From: DT-110 sp964342305 | GTDB lineage: Bacteria; Bacteroidota; Bacteroidia; Chitinophagales; Saprospiraceae | Direction of reading: 5' to 3' | Length of the DNA stretch: 64,000 bases | NCBI GenBank assembly: GCA_964342305.1 | Contig: CAYFGK010000006.1 | Location: 38,242-102,241 of the forward strand | Shown here: positions 8,205-16,994 of the stretch, in pieces | Layout of the letters: each line of letters starts with the position of its first letter | Position numbering within the stretch: position 1 is the first letter of the stretch | Translations under genes and position numbers: made by a program | The notes under the pieces: model-generated | Seen by the model: only the letters and a program-made list of their open reading frames with translations | The model's database searches: none | Told to the model about the DNA's origin: nothing

Positions 8205-8672
8205 TTACACGCGGAAGTGCGCGAAGGCCCGGTTAGATTCGGCCATACGGTGCGTATCTTCTTTACGCTTAACCGCACCACCTTCACCTTTACTGGCGGC
8301 CATCAACTCAGCAGCCAACTTCTCGGCCATGCCTTTTCCACTGCGCTGACGGGCAAATTTGATCAGCCATTTCATACCGATCGACATTTTCCGCTTGGCG
8401 CGAATTTCCGTAGGAATCTGAAAGGTTGCACCTCCAATACGACGGCTGCGTACCTCAACCTGGGGCATGGCGTTGTTCAACGCTTTTTTCCAGATCTGGT
8501 GCTCATCTTGTTGTGTGCGCTCCTTAATAAGATCCATCGCCTCGTAGAAGATGGAGAATGCAGTTGATTTCTTTCCCTGCAACATCATATTATTGACGAA
8601 CTGGGTCACAATCGGATCACCGTACCGGGGGTCGGGATCAATAATTCTTAGTTTTGGTTTTCTTTTACGCAT
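8205..8672 (-). CDS. rpsG: 30S ribosomal protein S7
   Basis: This 155-residue S7 begins MRKRKPKLRIIDPDPRYGDPIV. It contains the signature GKKSTAFSIFYEAMDLI, then PQVEVRSRRIGGATFQIPTE, and ends in the expected helix. S7 initiates assembly of the 30S head and contacts the E-site tRNA. It lies 33 bp downstream of rpsL and 41 bp upstream of fusA, a standard str operon. Confidence 0.97.
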   Translation of the reverse strand: MRKRKPKLRIIDPDPRYGDPIVTQFVNNMMLQGKKSTAFSIFYEAMDLIKERTQQDEHQIWKKALNNAMPQVEVRSRRIGGATFQIPTEIRAKRKMSIGMKWLIKFARQRSGKGMAEKLAAELMAASKGEGGAVKRKEDTHRMAESNRAFAHFRV

Positions 8673-8705
8673 GAATCAGCGGTTTCTTGAATGATTGAAA
8701 CATAA

Positions 8706-9080
8706 TTACTTCTTAGGTCGCTTCGTACCGTACTTGGAACGGCTTTGCAGGCGATCGGTAACACCGGCAGTGTCCAGTGCTCCGCGAACTACCGTGTAAC
8801 GTACACCCGGTAGATCTTTTACACGACCACCTCGTACAAGTACGATGGAGTGTTCCTGCAAATTGTGACCCTCGCCCGGGATATAGGCAATAACCTCGAT
8901 ACCGTTCGTCAGACGTACCTTGGCAACCTTACGCAAAGCAGAGTTCGGCTTCTTGGGTGTGGTCGTATATACACGAGTGCACACACCACGACGCTGAGGA
9001 GATGACTCCAGTGCACGAGATTTGCTCTTCTGCACGATTTTCTTTCTGCCCTTGCGTACCAACTGGTTGATTGTAGGCAT
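8706..9080 (-). CDS. rpsL: 30S ribosomal protein S12
   Basis: This 124-residue S12 starts MPTINQLVRKGRK and has the decoding-centre motifs TTPKKPNSALRK and GGRVKDLPGVRY. The lysines altered in classical streptomycin-resistant mutants are in the wild-type state here. S12 contacts the codon-anticodon helix in the A site. It is the first gene of the cluster. A good TAnnTTTG promoter lies about 100 bp upstream and no other gene lies between. Confidence 0.97.
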   Translation of the reverse strand: MPTINQLVRKGRKKIVQKSKSRALESSPQRRGVCTRVYTTTPKKPNSALRKVAKVRLTNGIEVIAYIPGEGHNLQEHSIVLVRGGRVKDLPGVRYTVVRGALDTAGVTDRLQSRSKYGTKRPKK

Positions 9081-9175
9081 ATTCTAAATACTGTTTATAA
9101 AACTTAACCTTTCAGATACATTCGCTTAATAAACATCCAAGTGTCACATGGACACAGCTTGCTCAAAAGCGATTG

Positions 9176-9206
9176 CAAAGGTAAAGCTTTAATTCTGAAA
9201 ATACAA
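9176..9206 (-). promoter_or_regulatory. Bacteroidota-type promoter for the rpsL-led cluster
   Basis: On the minus strand a TACCTTTG box (9176-9183) matches the -7 consensus TAnnTTTG perfectly. A TTG (9204-9206) lies 20 bp upstream, in the right range for the -33 element. The predicted start lies roughly 90 bp before the rpsL ATG, giving a moderate 5' leader. Confidence 0.6.
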
Positions 9207-9394
9207 GGTAGATCTTGAAATTGTTGGACAGCCCGCTCCCTGCGCCGGCCATATAGTACCGGGCTTCAAATGCAGGACGTATTTCCTTCTCATAAATGAG
9301 CAAACGGCAACAGTTTGTACCGGTCTCCCCTTAATTGAAAGATTGTATTTGGTAGCGGGTATTTTGTGGTAGGAATCGCCCCCTATCTCCCTTT

Positions 9395-9704
9395 CCCCCC
9401 TTCTCCCTTTCCCCCTCTGATTGCCGATGCCACCTTTCATGCAGGTTGGCAATTCACTTCATGGATCGCGGCAGACGCGATAAATCGCGTCTCTACCCGG
9501 ATTGGGTTTTACCGGAACGATACCGCTCCCCCTATCTCCCTTTCTCCTATTCTCCCTATCCCCCCTTCTCCCTTTCCCCCTCTGATTGCCGATGCCACCT
9601 TTCATGCAGGTTGGCAATTCACTTCATGGATCGCGGCAGACGCGATAAATCGCGTCTCTACCCGGATTGGGTTTTACCGGAACGATACCGCTCCCCCTAT
9701 CTCC
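9395..9704. repeat. Two direct copies of a ~145-bp unit (165-bp period)
   Basis: Bases 9395-9539 recur almost exactly at 9560-9704. Each unit has a pyrimidine-rich start, a unique middle (GATTGCCGATGCC... TGGATCGCGGC) and a small palindrome AGACGCGAT-AA-ATCGCGTCT (9473-9492 and its copy at 9638-9657), and ends in CTCCCCCTATCTCC. Both copies are free of credible genes; the open frames across them only reflect repeat composition. The rest of the rpsL-fdhD gap (9207-9394) shows no recognised feature. Confidence 0.8.
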
Positions 9705-9849
9705 TTTTCTCCCTATCTCCCAATCTCCCTTTCTCCCTATCTCCCTTTCTCCCTTTCCCCCTATCTCCCTTTCTCCCTATCTCCCTTTCTCCCTTTCCCC
9801 CTATCCCCCCTTCTCCCTATCCCCCTTTCTCCCTTTCCCCCCTTCACCC
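9705..9849. repeat. Polypyrimidine tract of CTCCCTATCTCCCTTT-like units
   Basis: About 145 bp are almost pure C/T on the plus strand, built from imperfect CTCCCTTT, CTCCCTAT and CCCCCTAT units. It continues the pyrimidine ends of the duplicated 145-bp unit. The tract overlaps the last ~30 codons of fdhD, so changes in unit number would alter that protein's C-terminus. Such tracts can form triplex or slipped DNA; no such effect can be shown here. Confidence 0.75.
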
Positions 9850-10693
9850 GCTCCGCTCCCGCGTACACATTACAACGGTTATTTCTGACAAACCCGATCA
9901 GCGTCATGCCACACTCCTCCGCCAGGTCAATCGCCAGGCTGGATGGTGCACCTACCGCCGATAATACAGGGACTCCGGCCATCCAGGCTTTTTGCACCAG
10001 CTCAAAACCAATGCGGCCGCTGAGAACAATCTGTGCATTGCTCAGGGGAAGCAGGTTCTCCTCCAACGCATAACCGATCACTTTGTCGAGAGCATTATGC
10101 CGCCCCACATCCTCAAAAGCAGCCAGTACGTTCCCATCCGGCGAGACCAGGGCAGCAGCGTGTAAGCCTCCCGTGCGGGCAAATACCGATTGACTATCGC
10201 CCAATTGCTCCGGTAACAACTGGATGTCTTCGATCCGTACCTTGGGCCACCCCGGCCGTAACAGGTACACGGATTGCTGACGTACCAGTTCCATACTGCC
10301 CTTACCACATACACCGCAACTGGAGGCAGTATAAAAATGACGCTCCTGACTCGACCAGTCCAGGTCCAAATTCTTCCGTAAGGTTATATCCAGGGTATTT
10401 TCGTGGACCATATTCCCTACCCTCCGGCGGGGCTGATCCATCCGGACTACATCCGCCCGGCAGCCAATGATGCCCTCCGTAAACAAGAACCCCAATGCCA
10501 GATGCTGATCGTCGCCGGGAGTACGCATAGTTATGGATATGGTACGGAACGGCTCCCCTCCCCCGGCTACAGACAACCGGATCTCCAGAGGTTCCTCCAC
10601 CACCACCTCGTCTTCGTCCGGTGCCCATCCCCCGTTGGTATGCCGGAAGACACGGACCGATCGTACTTGTTTTTGCGAAAGCGGGCTTTCCAT
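9761..10693 (-). CDS. fdhD: Formate dehydrogenase accessory sulfurtransferase FdhD
   Basis: FdhD moves sulfur from a cysteine desulfurase to the molybdenum cofactor of formate dehydrogenase. Seen are the conserved TASSCGVCGK motif with the CxxC cysteines that carry the sulfur, FARTGGLHAAAL, EDVGRHNALDKVIG, and the terminal LIGFVRNNRCNVYA block where the family normally ends. Here about 33 extra residues rich in Gly, Arg, Lys and Asp follow, encoded by the polypyrimidine tract, so the original stop seems to be lost or overrun. No formate dehydrogenase or cofactor genes are adjacent; a MOSC protein is at the far end of the window. Confidence 0.93.
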   Translation of the reverse strand: MESPLSQKQVRSVRVFRHTNGGWAPDEDEVVVEEPLEIRLSVAGGGEPFRTISITMRTPGDDQHLALGFLFTEGIIGCRADVVRMDQPRRRVGNMVHENTLDITLRKNLDLDWSSQERHFYTASSCGVCGKGSMELVRQQSVYLLRPGWPKVRIEDIQLLPEQLGDSQSVFARTGGLHAAALVSPDGNVLAAFEDVGRHNALDKVIGYALEENLLPLSNAQIVLSGRIGFELVQKAWMAGVPVLSAVGAPSSLAIDLAEECGMTLIGFVRNNRCNVYAGAERVKGGKGERGIGRRGDRGKGRKGDREKGR

Positions 10694-10743
10694 AGTCAGA
10701 TCATTTTTAGCGAAAGCTTGTTGTACAAAACAGAATAAGGAAT

Positions 10744-11073
10744 ATGGCTTTAAATCTGGAACTGGAAATATCGTTGGATGATGTGCGGCTGATGCTAGGC
10801 GACCGGTTTGAACAGGAATTCATCCGTCAGATGCATACCGCCACCTGTACCGGGTGCGAACGCCGGTATAATGCGACTATCGATATATCCGAAATATGGC
10901 TAAACCACATTGGTGACCTCATTGTGGAGGGTACTTGCACCAATTGTCAAACCCCGATCAGTAAATACCTGGAAACGAGTAATCTGCAAAATGCATACGA
11001 CCAGGCTATGGCCATCCGGGAACTTCATATGCACGTCCTGAAAGAATATAACGCACGGCCACCCGGCGGCTAG
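10744..11073 (+). CDS. Small protein with two CxxC pairs (zinc-ribbon-like)
   Basis: This 109-residue protein has CTGC near residue 35 and CTNC near residue 65, spaced as in a four-cysteine zinc ribbon, set in an acidic, soluble context with no signal peptide. The start is supported by AAGGA a few bases upstream. It is divergent from fdhD (50 bp apart) and converges with the next gene, overlapping it by 4 bp. I do not recognise a named family. A structural zinc role is inferred from the cysteines; the partner is unknown. Confidence 0.7.
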   Translation: MALNLELEISLDDVRLMLGDRFEQEFIRQMHTATCTGCERRYNATIDISEIWLNHIGDLIVEGTCTNCQTPISKYLETSNLQNAYDQAMAIRELHMHVLKEYNARPPGG

Positions 11074-11756
11074 ACCATTGTTTTAATAGCCTGGACCGTT
11101 CCAAAATAGCCCCGGCTGAAAGCGATCGATACTTGCGGAAAACCAGCTTCCCGCAACCATTTCATCTGGTCGTCGAAGGAGTCGGGGTGATCGTACTCCG
11201 CGTAGTGCTCCATCAGGTATTGCCAGTCTTCATCCGAACTACCCTGCTCCCTCGCCAACCGTTCCCATTCCGACAGAGCGTGCTGGTGTGTATCGTCATC
11301 CTTCGTATCCACAAAAATGTCACTGGCCAGGAATCGGCCGCCCGGGCGCAACCATTCGTGCACTCGTCCGAACAGAGCTTGTTTGTCGGCCGCCTCCAAA
11401 TGATGCAGGGACAATCCGGCCACTACCAGATCAAAAGTCCGGGGCAAAAAGCTGAGTTCCTGCATGTACTTTTCCACGTACGTAAAGGCCTCTGATGCTC
11501 CAAACCGGTCGGCACAGGAGGTAATCATTTTTGCGGAAGCATCCACTAACACCATATCGACCTCCGGAAATTGCTTGCGAACAACAAAGGTCGTATTGCC
11601 GTTTCCCGCACCGAGATCAAGCGCCGTTTGCGGCTCAAAGTCCTTGGGCAACCCGTCTACCAGTGAGAGTATCAGGTCGTCGTAATGCGGTACCCACCGG
11701 CGAATCTTGTCGGTGTAACCGTCCTCGAGCTTATCGAATTCTTGTCCTACCAGCAT
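11070..11756 (-). CDS. Class I SAM-dependent methyltransferase
   Basis: This 228-residue soluble protein has the glycine-rich SAM motif I (ALDLGAGNGNTT, residues ~42-53), an acidic motif II at VLVDASAKM, and a post-motif LRPGGRFLASDIF typical of class I small-molecule methyltransferases. The FDLVVAGLSLHHL block is motif IV. The substrate cannot be read from sequence; the UbiE/TrmB-like class is only broad. The upstream gap on its strand (11757-11956) is filled by a copy of the 180-bp repeat. Confidence 0.85.
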   Translation of the reverse strand: MLVGQEFDKLEDGYTDKIRRWVPHYDDLILSLVDGLPKDFEPQTALDLGAGNGNTTFVVRKQFPEVDMVLVDASAKMITSCADRFGASEAFTYVEKYMQELSFLPRTFDLVVAGLSLHHLEAADKQALFGRVHEWLRPGGRFLASDIFVDTKDDDTHQHALSEWERLAREQGSSDEDWQYLMEHYAEYDHPDSFDDQMKWLREAGFPQVSIAFSRGYFGTVQAIKTMV

Positions 11757-11775
11757 ACCAAAGGTGATTGTAATT

Positions 11776-11954
11776 AACGTAAAGTTGGGGCCGACCTGTT
11801 TGCTAAATAGCTGAGGGTCAGAATCGCACGTTGTAATAGGTATAGTGTATAAGGTAGTAAGACTTGCTTAAATCCAGATACCTATTACCCTATACCGGGA
11901 GGTTGGGCCTTAATTATCTCTATTTAAAAAATCATTTAAGCCCCACCTCGCGGT
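11776..11954 (-). repeat. 180-bp interspersed element, copy A
   Basis: Read on the minus strand, this stretch aligns along its length with 44979-45165. It has a start like ACCGCGAGGTGGGGC, then GGCCCAACCTCCCGGTATAG, a variable AT-rich middle with TATACC words, an AGCTATTTAGCAAA block, and an end like GGCCCCAACTTTACGT. The ends are imperfect inverted repeats. It fills the gap between two minus-strand genes and stops 2 bp from the stop codon of the DUF4112 gene. No open frame of its own is seen. Confidence 0.75.
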
Positions 11955-11956
11955 AA

Positions 11957-12460
11957 TTAGGAAAAAACAGTTCCCAGGGCCATGCCCAGCGCCGATAAGA
12001 TACGCCCCACTACCCAAAAGGACAAGATCAACAGTCCGGCCAAGACTAAAATGACCAACCCGATTACCGGCCAGGCACTACCCCGGTGGCGGCCTTCCCC
12101 GTAATGGGCCAATAGTAAGCGAACGTTCTTCTTGTTGGCGCGGTACCGCCAATCAAAGAGGTCGCCCAATACCGGGATGGTTCCCAGGGTACCATCAACG
12201 AACAGGTTACCCAGCATCAGGATCAACAATCGGCCGGAGGCTCCTCTTCGGGCCATCACGACGATCAGGAACCCGGATACGAGAAAGGTGATCACATCGC
12301 CCACATAAGGTACTAACCCCACCAGCGCATCCAGGCCAAAACGTATCTGAGTGCCAGGTATCCGGAAACGATCATCCAGAAATTCCGCCATCTTATCCAG
12401 CCAGGCTAGTTCGGGATGATCATCAACTGTCGTTCCGGTACTGGTACGCGTTTTTGCCAT
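11957..12460 (-). CDS. DUF4112 family membrane protein
   Basis: This 167-residue protein has the DUF4112 pattern: LDDRFRIPGTQIRFGLDALVGLVPYVGDVI, then a GNLFVDGTLGTIPVLGDLFDWRYRAN block, then a C-terminal hydrophobic segment (VIGLVILVLAGLLILSFWVV). Two or three membrane segments are likely. The family function is unknown. It starts 2 bp after the metallophosphoesterase stop, so the two are almost certainly co-translated. Confidence 0.85.
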   Translation of the reverse strand: MAKTRTSTGTTVDDHPELAWLDKMAEFLDDRFRIPGTQIRFGLDALVGLVPYVGDVITFLVSGFLIVVMARRGASGRLLILMLGNLFVDGTLGTIPVLGDLFDWRYRANKKNVRLLLAHYGEGRHRGSAWPVIGLVILVLAGLLILSFWVVGRILSALGMALGTVFS

Positions 12461-12462
12461 GA

Positions 12463-13206
12463 TTAATCCACCATAAAATGAACGGAAGTACGCAACTGAT
12501 CACCGTCTATATCGATCAGACGGAAACCGGGGGCTGTATGCTCCGGCTCAAAATTCTCGACGTAGGGGTTTATTTGTACGTAGGAAGAAGGAGAAATGAA
12601 TACCGACCCAAAAGGGGCCAGGATGGTCCGGGCGTGATGATAGTGACCGCAAAAAACATGCAGGGGTTCTGCTGCTTTCGCAAAAATCCGGGCCAGGGCT
12701 TCCCGAAAGGGCGCCTGAAGCGGGTAGTTATTATCCATATGCGGCACGCCCGCCCGAACCGGCGGATGGTGCATAAACAGAATACGGCAGCGTTGTTCCC
12801 GCTGGGTTAGTTCAGCTTCCACCCACGACAATTGGTTGGCACTCAGGGTACCCGGGGAGGAATCCAGAAAGAGAAAGCGTTCACCACACCACTGGCGCCG
12901 GTAGTACAACTCTTCATCCTTAAGGTCTTCGGTTACCTCGAATACCCTCGCCAACAGACAAGGATTATCGTGATTCCCCGAAAGGACCTCATAGGGAATG
13001 GCAAGCGCCTCAATATGTTCGCGGAACCACCGGTATACGTCGGCATTTCCATCTTCCAGGCAGAGGTCACCGGTAATAACCAGATGGTCGGGTTGTAGCT
13101 TACTAATGTGACTGCACAGTCGCAATAAATTGCTGCGTACATCCACCCCAAAAGGCTGCTCTCCCGCTGTACCCACATGTTGGTCCGTGATCTGGATTAT
13201 CCTCAT
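12463..13206 (-). CDS. Calcineurin-like metallophosphoesterase (CpdA-like)
   Basis: This 247-residue protein carries the dinuclear-metal motifs in order: DQH in IQITDQHVG (residues 7-9), GDLCLEDG, GNHDN, HHPP, and GHYHHA. This pattern fits the 3',5'-cyclic-nucleotide phosphodiesterase CpdA/Icc group, so cAMP or another cyclic nucleotide is a plausible substrate, but the group also includes other phosphodiesterases. No signal peptide is present, implying a cytosolic enzyme. It lies between the long membrane protein upstream (32 bp) and the DUF4112 gene downstream (2 bp). Confidence 0.87.
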   Translation of the reverse strand: MRIIQITDQHVGTAGEQPFGVDVRSNLLRLCSHISKLQPDHLVITGDLCLEDGNADVYRWFREHIEALAIPYEVLSGNHDNPCLLARVFEVTEDLKDEELYYRRQWCGERFLFLDSSPGTLSANQLSWVEAELTQREQRCRILFMHHPPVRAGVPHMDNNYPLQAPFREALARIFAKAAEPLHVFCGHYHHARTILAPFGSVFISPSSYVQINPYVENFEPEHTAPGFRLIDIDGDQLRTSVHFMVD

Positions 13207-13238
13207 AGTACACCATTAACGTACAATTGTGGGCTTCG

Positions 13239-14144
13239 TTATGCCTCGGCCTTCGGTTTTTTACCAGATCCCCGGATATTTACCAGTTTTTTCAGCAAGT
13301 CGAACCAGAAGGGAGCTCCCAGCGATACCGCCAGGGCAGTAACGATCCAACCCAGCACCTTGAGTGCCCAGTCTTGCCAGGAAAGGGATTGTACATCCAC
13401 TCCGCCCCAACCCAAACCCAGGGGCGCAGAAGCTTCGTCGATCTCCTGATTGATCAGGTAATTGATCTTGTCAAGAGACTCCCGCATCAAGGGATTTTCG
13501 GTGGTCGTCAGGGAATCACCCTGAATCAGCAGATAGTCCTCCGCCATTGCCAGGATTTGCTGCAAAGCCTCGGGATCGGATTCCAGTCGCTCGTAAATGG
13601 CGATGGTATCCGCATTGAAAATGACCGCGATGGCCAAGCCCACTGCCACGAGGATCTTTTGGATATTGCGTTTATACCAACCGGATGCCCGGTCCATAAC
13701 ATTATCGTACCAATTCCGGATGTTACTCCGAAATTCGTCGAGCCGGTAATCGGCATCGTTCAGGAGTTGGTTCAAAACGTGTTTGAGGTCGCGGTCGGGC
13801 AGGCTGTCAATTCGTTCCTGAATCCGGTCCACGCCCTCCCCTTCCAACAGTACATCAAAGAGAATGGACTGGAAGGAATCGGCACTCAGGTAGGATGGCG
13901 AGCGGCGGCGACTCTTCCCGTAGCGCTGGGACAACTGCTTGTAAAGGGAGTTGTCCTTGAATTGTTTAAACAGCTTTTCATCGGCATCGGCCGAAGCCAG
14001 CATATTGCGCAACGCCTTCTCCAGGTTTTTGCCCCGCAGGGCCAAACCGGAGCTCAGCAATTCCATAATAGTGGTTGCCAGCAGGCTGAGCAAGAGCAAG
14101 ACAAAGACCAGCCCGATTACCACTTCTAATAATCCCAGCATCAT
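13239..14144 (-). CDS. Uncharacterised membrane protein with N- and C-terminal membrane segments
   Basis: This 301-residue protein starts with a strong hydrophobic segment (LLEVVIGLVFVLLLLSLLA, residues ~4-23). It has a polar, charged middle of ~140 residues, a second segment near residue 180 (ILVAVGLAIAVIFNADTIAI) and a third near residue 270 (VLGWIVTALAVSLGAPFW). I do not recognise the family. Its ATG overlaps the stop of the upstream S9 peptidase as ATGA, so the two are translationally coupled. It may anchor or partner something in that unit, but this is inference. Confidence 0.75.
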   Translation of the reverse strand: MMLGLLEVVIGLVFVLLLLSLLATTIMELLSSGLALRGKNLEKALRNMLASADADEKLFKQFKDNSLYKQLSQRYGKSRRRSPSYLSADSFQSILFDVLLEGEGVDRIQERIDSLPDRDLKHVLNQLLNDADYRLDEFRSNIRNWYDNVMDRASGWYKRNIQKILVAVGLAIAVIFNADTIAIYERLESDPEALQQILAMAEDYLLIQGDSLTTTENPLMRESLDKINYLINQEIDEASAPLGLGWGGVDVQSLSWQDWALKVLGWIVTALAVSLGAPFWFDLLKKLVNIRGSGKKPKAEA

Positions 14145-16522
14145 TTAAGGGTTTCCTGGAACAATTTGAAGATGCGTTTATACTCATCACTCCAACTGGA
14201 AGGCTCGATGAATCCGTGTCGTTCTACCGGGAATACGGCAAACTCCCAATTGTCTTTTTCCAGCTCGATCAGTCGCTGTGCCAGGCGGACTACATCCTGA
14301 AACTGCACGTTCGTATCGATCATCCCGTGCAGGATCAGCAATTGATCCTCCAGCCCGTCTGCGAAATTGATGGGTGAAGAGCGAGCGTAGGCAATGCTGT
14401 CCATTACCGGAGTATTCAAAATATTGGAGGTATACCCGTGGTTGTAGTGTGCCCAATCGGTCACGGAGCGCAGCGCTGCACCGGCGGCAAACGTGCCCGG
14501 CTCCGTAAACAGGGCCATCAGCGTTATGAACCCTCCGTAGGATCCACCATAAATACCGATCCGGTCGGGGTCGACATCATAGGCTTCCGCCAAATGCCTG
14601 GCACCATCCACCTGGTCGTCCAGGTCTTTACCACCCATATAGCGATAAATGCCCGTGCGCCAGTCGCGGCCGTAGCCGGCACTCGCACGGTAGTCAATGT
14701 CCAGCACAGTGTACCCATTATCCACCAACAGGTTGTGGAACATGTACTCGCGGTAATAGCTACTCCACCAGCGGTGTACATTTTGCAGGTACCCGGCACC
14801 GTGTACGAAGATCACGGCGGGGCCATCGGGCTGGGGATTCTCAGGACGGTACAGTCGAGCCGGCACTTCGGCACCGTCGCGGGCGGTGAAGCGGATAATC
14901 TCCGGCTCCCGCCAATCGTAGGTATTGAAGGCATCGGTGGTCGATTCGGTCACCTGTATCGCTTCGGCCCCGGCCTCATTGGGCATCACGTAGAGTTCCC
15001 AGGGTTTATTGCTGTAGGAATAGCGAACGGCCAGGTATTCCTCGTCGGGCGACAGGTCCACTTCGTGGTTACCCGGCATAGTTGTAATGCGGGTCAGCTC
15101 TCCACCGCTGGCTGGCAAATGGTAGAAATGGTGTTCGTGGGGGCCCTCGGCACTGGCCGTAATATAGAAGGTGGATCCGTCATTGGACAGGGCAGCTGAT
15201 TGAACCTCAAATTCACCGGTGGTAAGCTGGGTTTTCCGTCCCGTTTCGGTATCCATAATATACAGGTGGGAATACCCGGTTGCTTCGGATTGGTAATAGA
15301 TGGTCCGGTTATCCGGAAGCCAGCCGGCCGTTCCCGAGGCAAAAGACCAGCCAATACCAGGTCCGGCGATCCACGCATCATCGTGCTGGTGGTCCAGGGT
15401 GGTCAGCTCTCCGGTTGCGGGATCCAGCAGGGTGATCCAGCGATCTTTATTATCCTGGGAGCGCAGGGTAAGGATGGCCTGACCTTCGCCATTAAAAATG
15501 GGCGAGGCAAAGGTCACTTCGCGGGCCTCTTTGAACGTATCTACGTATTCCTCCGATCCCGTGTGGTACTCTTCCAGATAGGCGGGCTTGTCGTAAATGC
15601 CCGGCAGCTGTGCGGGATCGATAGTATAAAAGGTATCCCGCTCCCGGTCGAAGATCCCCATCTCATAAGTTGTCTGGGGGCTTCCCACTTTTGCTCTCGA
15701 ACGCAAGTCTTCAATGTAGCCGCTTTCGGTTACGTAATTGGGAACGCGGGTATTTTTGGCGTCGGCCGACTTGGCCATCATCATGGTCACAAATCGCAGG
15801 TCATCACTGGCTTCCATGCCCCATAGGCGTTTTCCCTGCAAATACACCGGCGCGGGACGATCGGGTTGCAGTGCTTCCCGTTGAGCCGACCTGGCCTCCG
15901 ATTGTGCATCCCGCCAGCGAAGCACCTCGAACAGGTCCATCTGTTGTTCCTGTAACCATTGCTGATACTCCGGATCGGGACGCGACCGGCGGGGGCCGTC
16001 ACTTTGTACGTTGGTCAGTTGCTCGATCGCTCCCGTTTCCCGATCCCAGGAGAAAAGGTCATTTCCCGACCGGTAAACGATCACCCGGTCTTGCCGGGCA
16101 AAGAAAGGACCGGACTCTCCGCTACTGGTATTGGTAAGCTGTGTTTCTTCACCGGTCTCCCGGTTAAGGAGGAAAAGATCACCGTTATCCGAGTACACTT
16201 TGTAAGTGCGGTCAGAGGAGTAACCACCATTACCTCCCCGAAGCATCTTTTGTTCTTCCACCGACACCAATACGGGATCGCTACCGTTTCTATCGGTCTT
16301 GTACAGGGAGCTAATGGTGTCCATTTCGGGATTCCACGAGAAGTAGATCGTTTCACTATCATCACTCCAGTAGATATTGGAGGGCAAAAATCCCACAAAC
16401 CGATCCCCCTGCATGATCTGAGGAATGGTTAGGGTGGAGCTATTAGGAACATCAGGGGATTGGGCTTTCGCCAAAAAAGCAACCATAAGCATGGCCAGGC
16501 AGAACAGAACTCGTCTTGTCAT
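14141..16522 (-). CDS. Secreted S9 family peptidase (DPP IV/prolyl oligopeptidase type)
   Basis: A signal peptide (VLFCLAMLMVAFLAKAQS) is followed by a beta-propeller region (residues ~40-500) and an alpha/beta hydrolase domain. The triad is visible: Ser661 in GGSYGGF, Asp736 in HGMIDTN and His769 in ERHGF. The length, 793 residues, is normal for dipeptidyl-peptidase IV-like enzymes, which cleave dipeptides after proline or alanine from periplasmic or extracellular peptides. No T9SS sorting domain is seen, so it is likely periplasmic. It is coupled by overlap to the next membrane protein gene. Confidence 0.9.
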   Translation of the reverse strand: MTRRVLFCLAMLMVAFLAKAQSPDVPNSSTLTIPQIMQGDRFVGFLPSNIYWSDDSETIYFSWNPEMDTISSLYKTDRNGSDPVLVSVEEQKMLRGGNGGYSSDRTYKVYSDNGDLFLLNRETGEETQLTNTSSGESGPFFARQDRVIVYRSGNDLFSWDRETGAIEQLTNVQSDGPRRSRPDPEYQQWLQEQQMDLFEVLRWRDAQSEARSAQREALQPDRPAPVYLQGKRLWGMEASDDLRFVTMMMAKSADAKNTRVPNYVTESGYIEDLRSRAKVGSPQTTYEMGIFDRERDTFYTIDPAQLPGIYDKPAYLEEYHTGSEEYVDTFKEAREVTFASPIFNGEGQAILTLRSQDNKDRWITLLDPATGELTTLDHQHDDAWIAGPGIGWSFASGTAGWLPDNRTIYYQSEATGYSHLYIMDTETGRKTQLTTGEFEVQSAALSNDGSTFYITASAEGPHEHHFYHLPASGGELTRITTMPGNHEVDLSPDEEYLAVRYSYSNKPWELYVMPNEAGAEAIQVTESTTDAFNTYDWREPEIIRFTARDGAEVPARLYRPENPQPDGPAVIFVHGAGYLQNVHRWWSSYYREYMFHNLLVDNGYTVLDIDYRASAGYGRDWRTGIYRYMGGKDLDDQVDGARHLAEAYDVDPDRIGIYGGSYGGFITLMALFTEPGTFAAGAALRSVTDWAHYNHGYTSNILNTPVMDSIAYARSSPINFADGLEDQLLILHGMIDTNVQFQDVVRLAQRLIELEKDNWEFAVFPVERHGFIEPSSWSDEYKRIFKLFQETLK

Positions 16523-16619
16523 AGATTTTGCGTCTTTCGGACTAATGTACGAAAAACTTATACTTGATCAGCGTCGCCGTGCTACTGCAGAGTGTGGCTA
16601 CTTTCTGTCGCCCCCGGTC

Positions 16620-16994
16620 CGCATCGGTACGGGCAATTATGATAGTAGGAGTTCCCATCACATCGGCTGCCAGGCGGGCAGCGGTTAATTTGTCGATCGC
16701 CTCCTGGGTGGGAACCAGGACCTTTCCGCCCAAATGCCCGCATTTTTTAGCACTCGACAACTGGTCCTCGAAATGCACACCGGACGCTCCGGCTTCGATC
16801 ATTCCCTTCATTAGCTCGTACGCATTCAGATTGCCGCCGAAGCCCGCTTCCGCATCGGCGATAATGGGTACCAGGTACTCCCGGTCATCGCTTCCCGTGA
16901 CCGACTGGATCTGGTCTCTGCGCAATAATACATTATTGATCCGGCGCACCACCATTGGCACTGAGTTGGCTGGACGGTATCTCTGCCTGTCAAT
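16620..16994 (-). pseudogene. aceA: Isocitrate lyase internal fragment
   Basis: About 125 codons encode the central part of isocitrate lyase: PANSVPMVVRRINN, PIIADAEAGFGGNLNAYELM, GVHFEDQLSSAKKCGHLGGK and PTIIIARTDAD. The catalytic KKCGH cysteine motif is present. Sequence before the PANSVP block and after ARTDAD is not isocitrate lyase, so both ends (roughly 200 N-terminal and over 100 C-terminal residues) are gone and the remnant cannot fold as an enzyme. The open frame continues to 17210 only because it reads antisense through a regulator fragment. The glyoxylate shunt step must be supplied elsewhere, or lost. Confidence 0.85.

Noticed and set aside
9366..10073. Long plus-strand open frame over the duplicated unit
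   Set aside because: Its peptide is only a translation of the repeat and pyrimidine tract, then runs antisense to fdhD; no start context or similarity.
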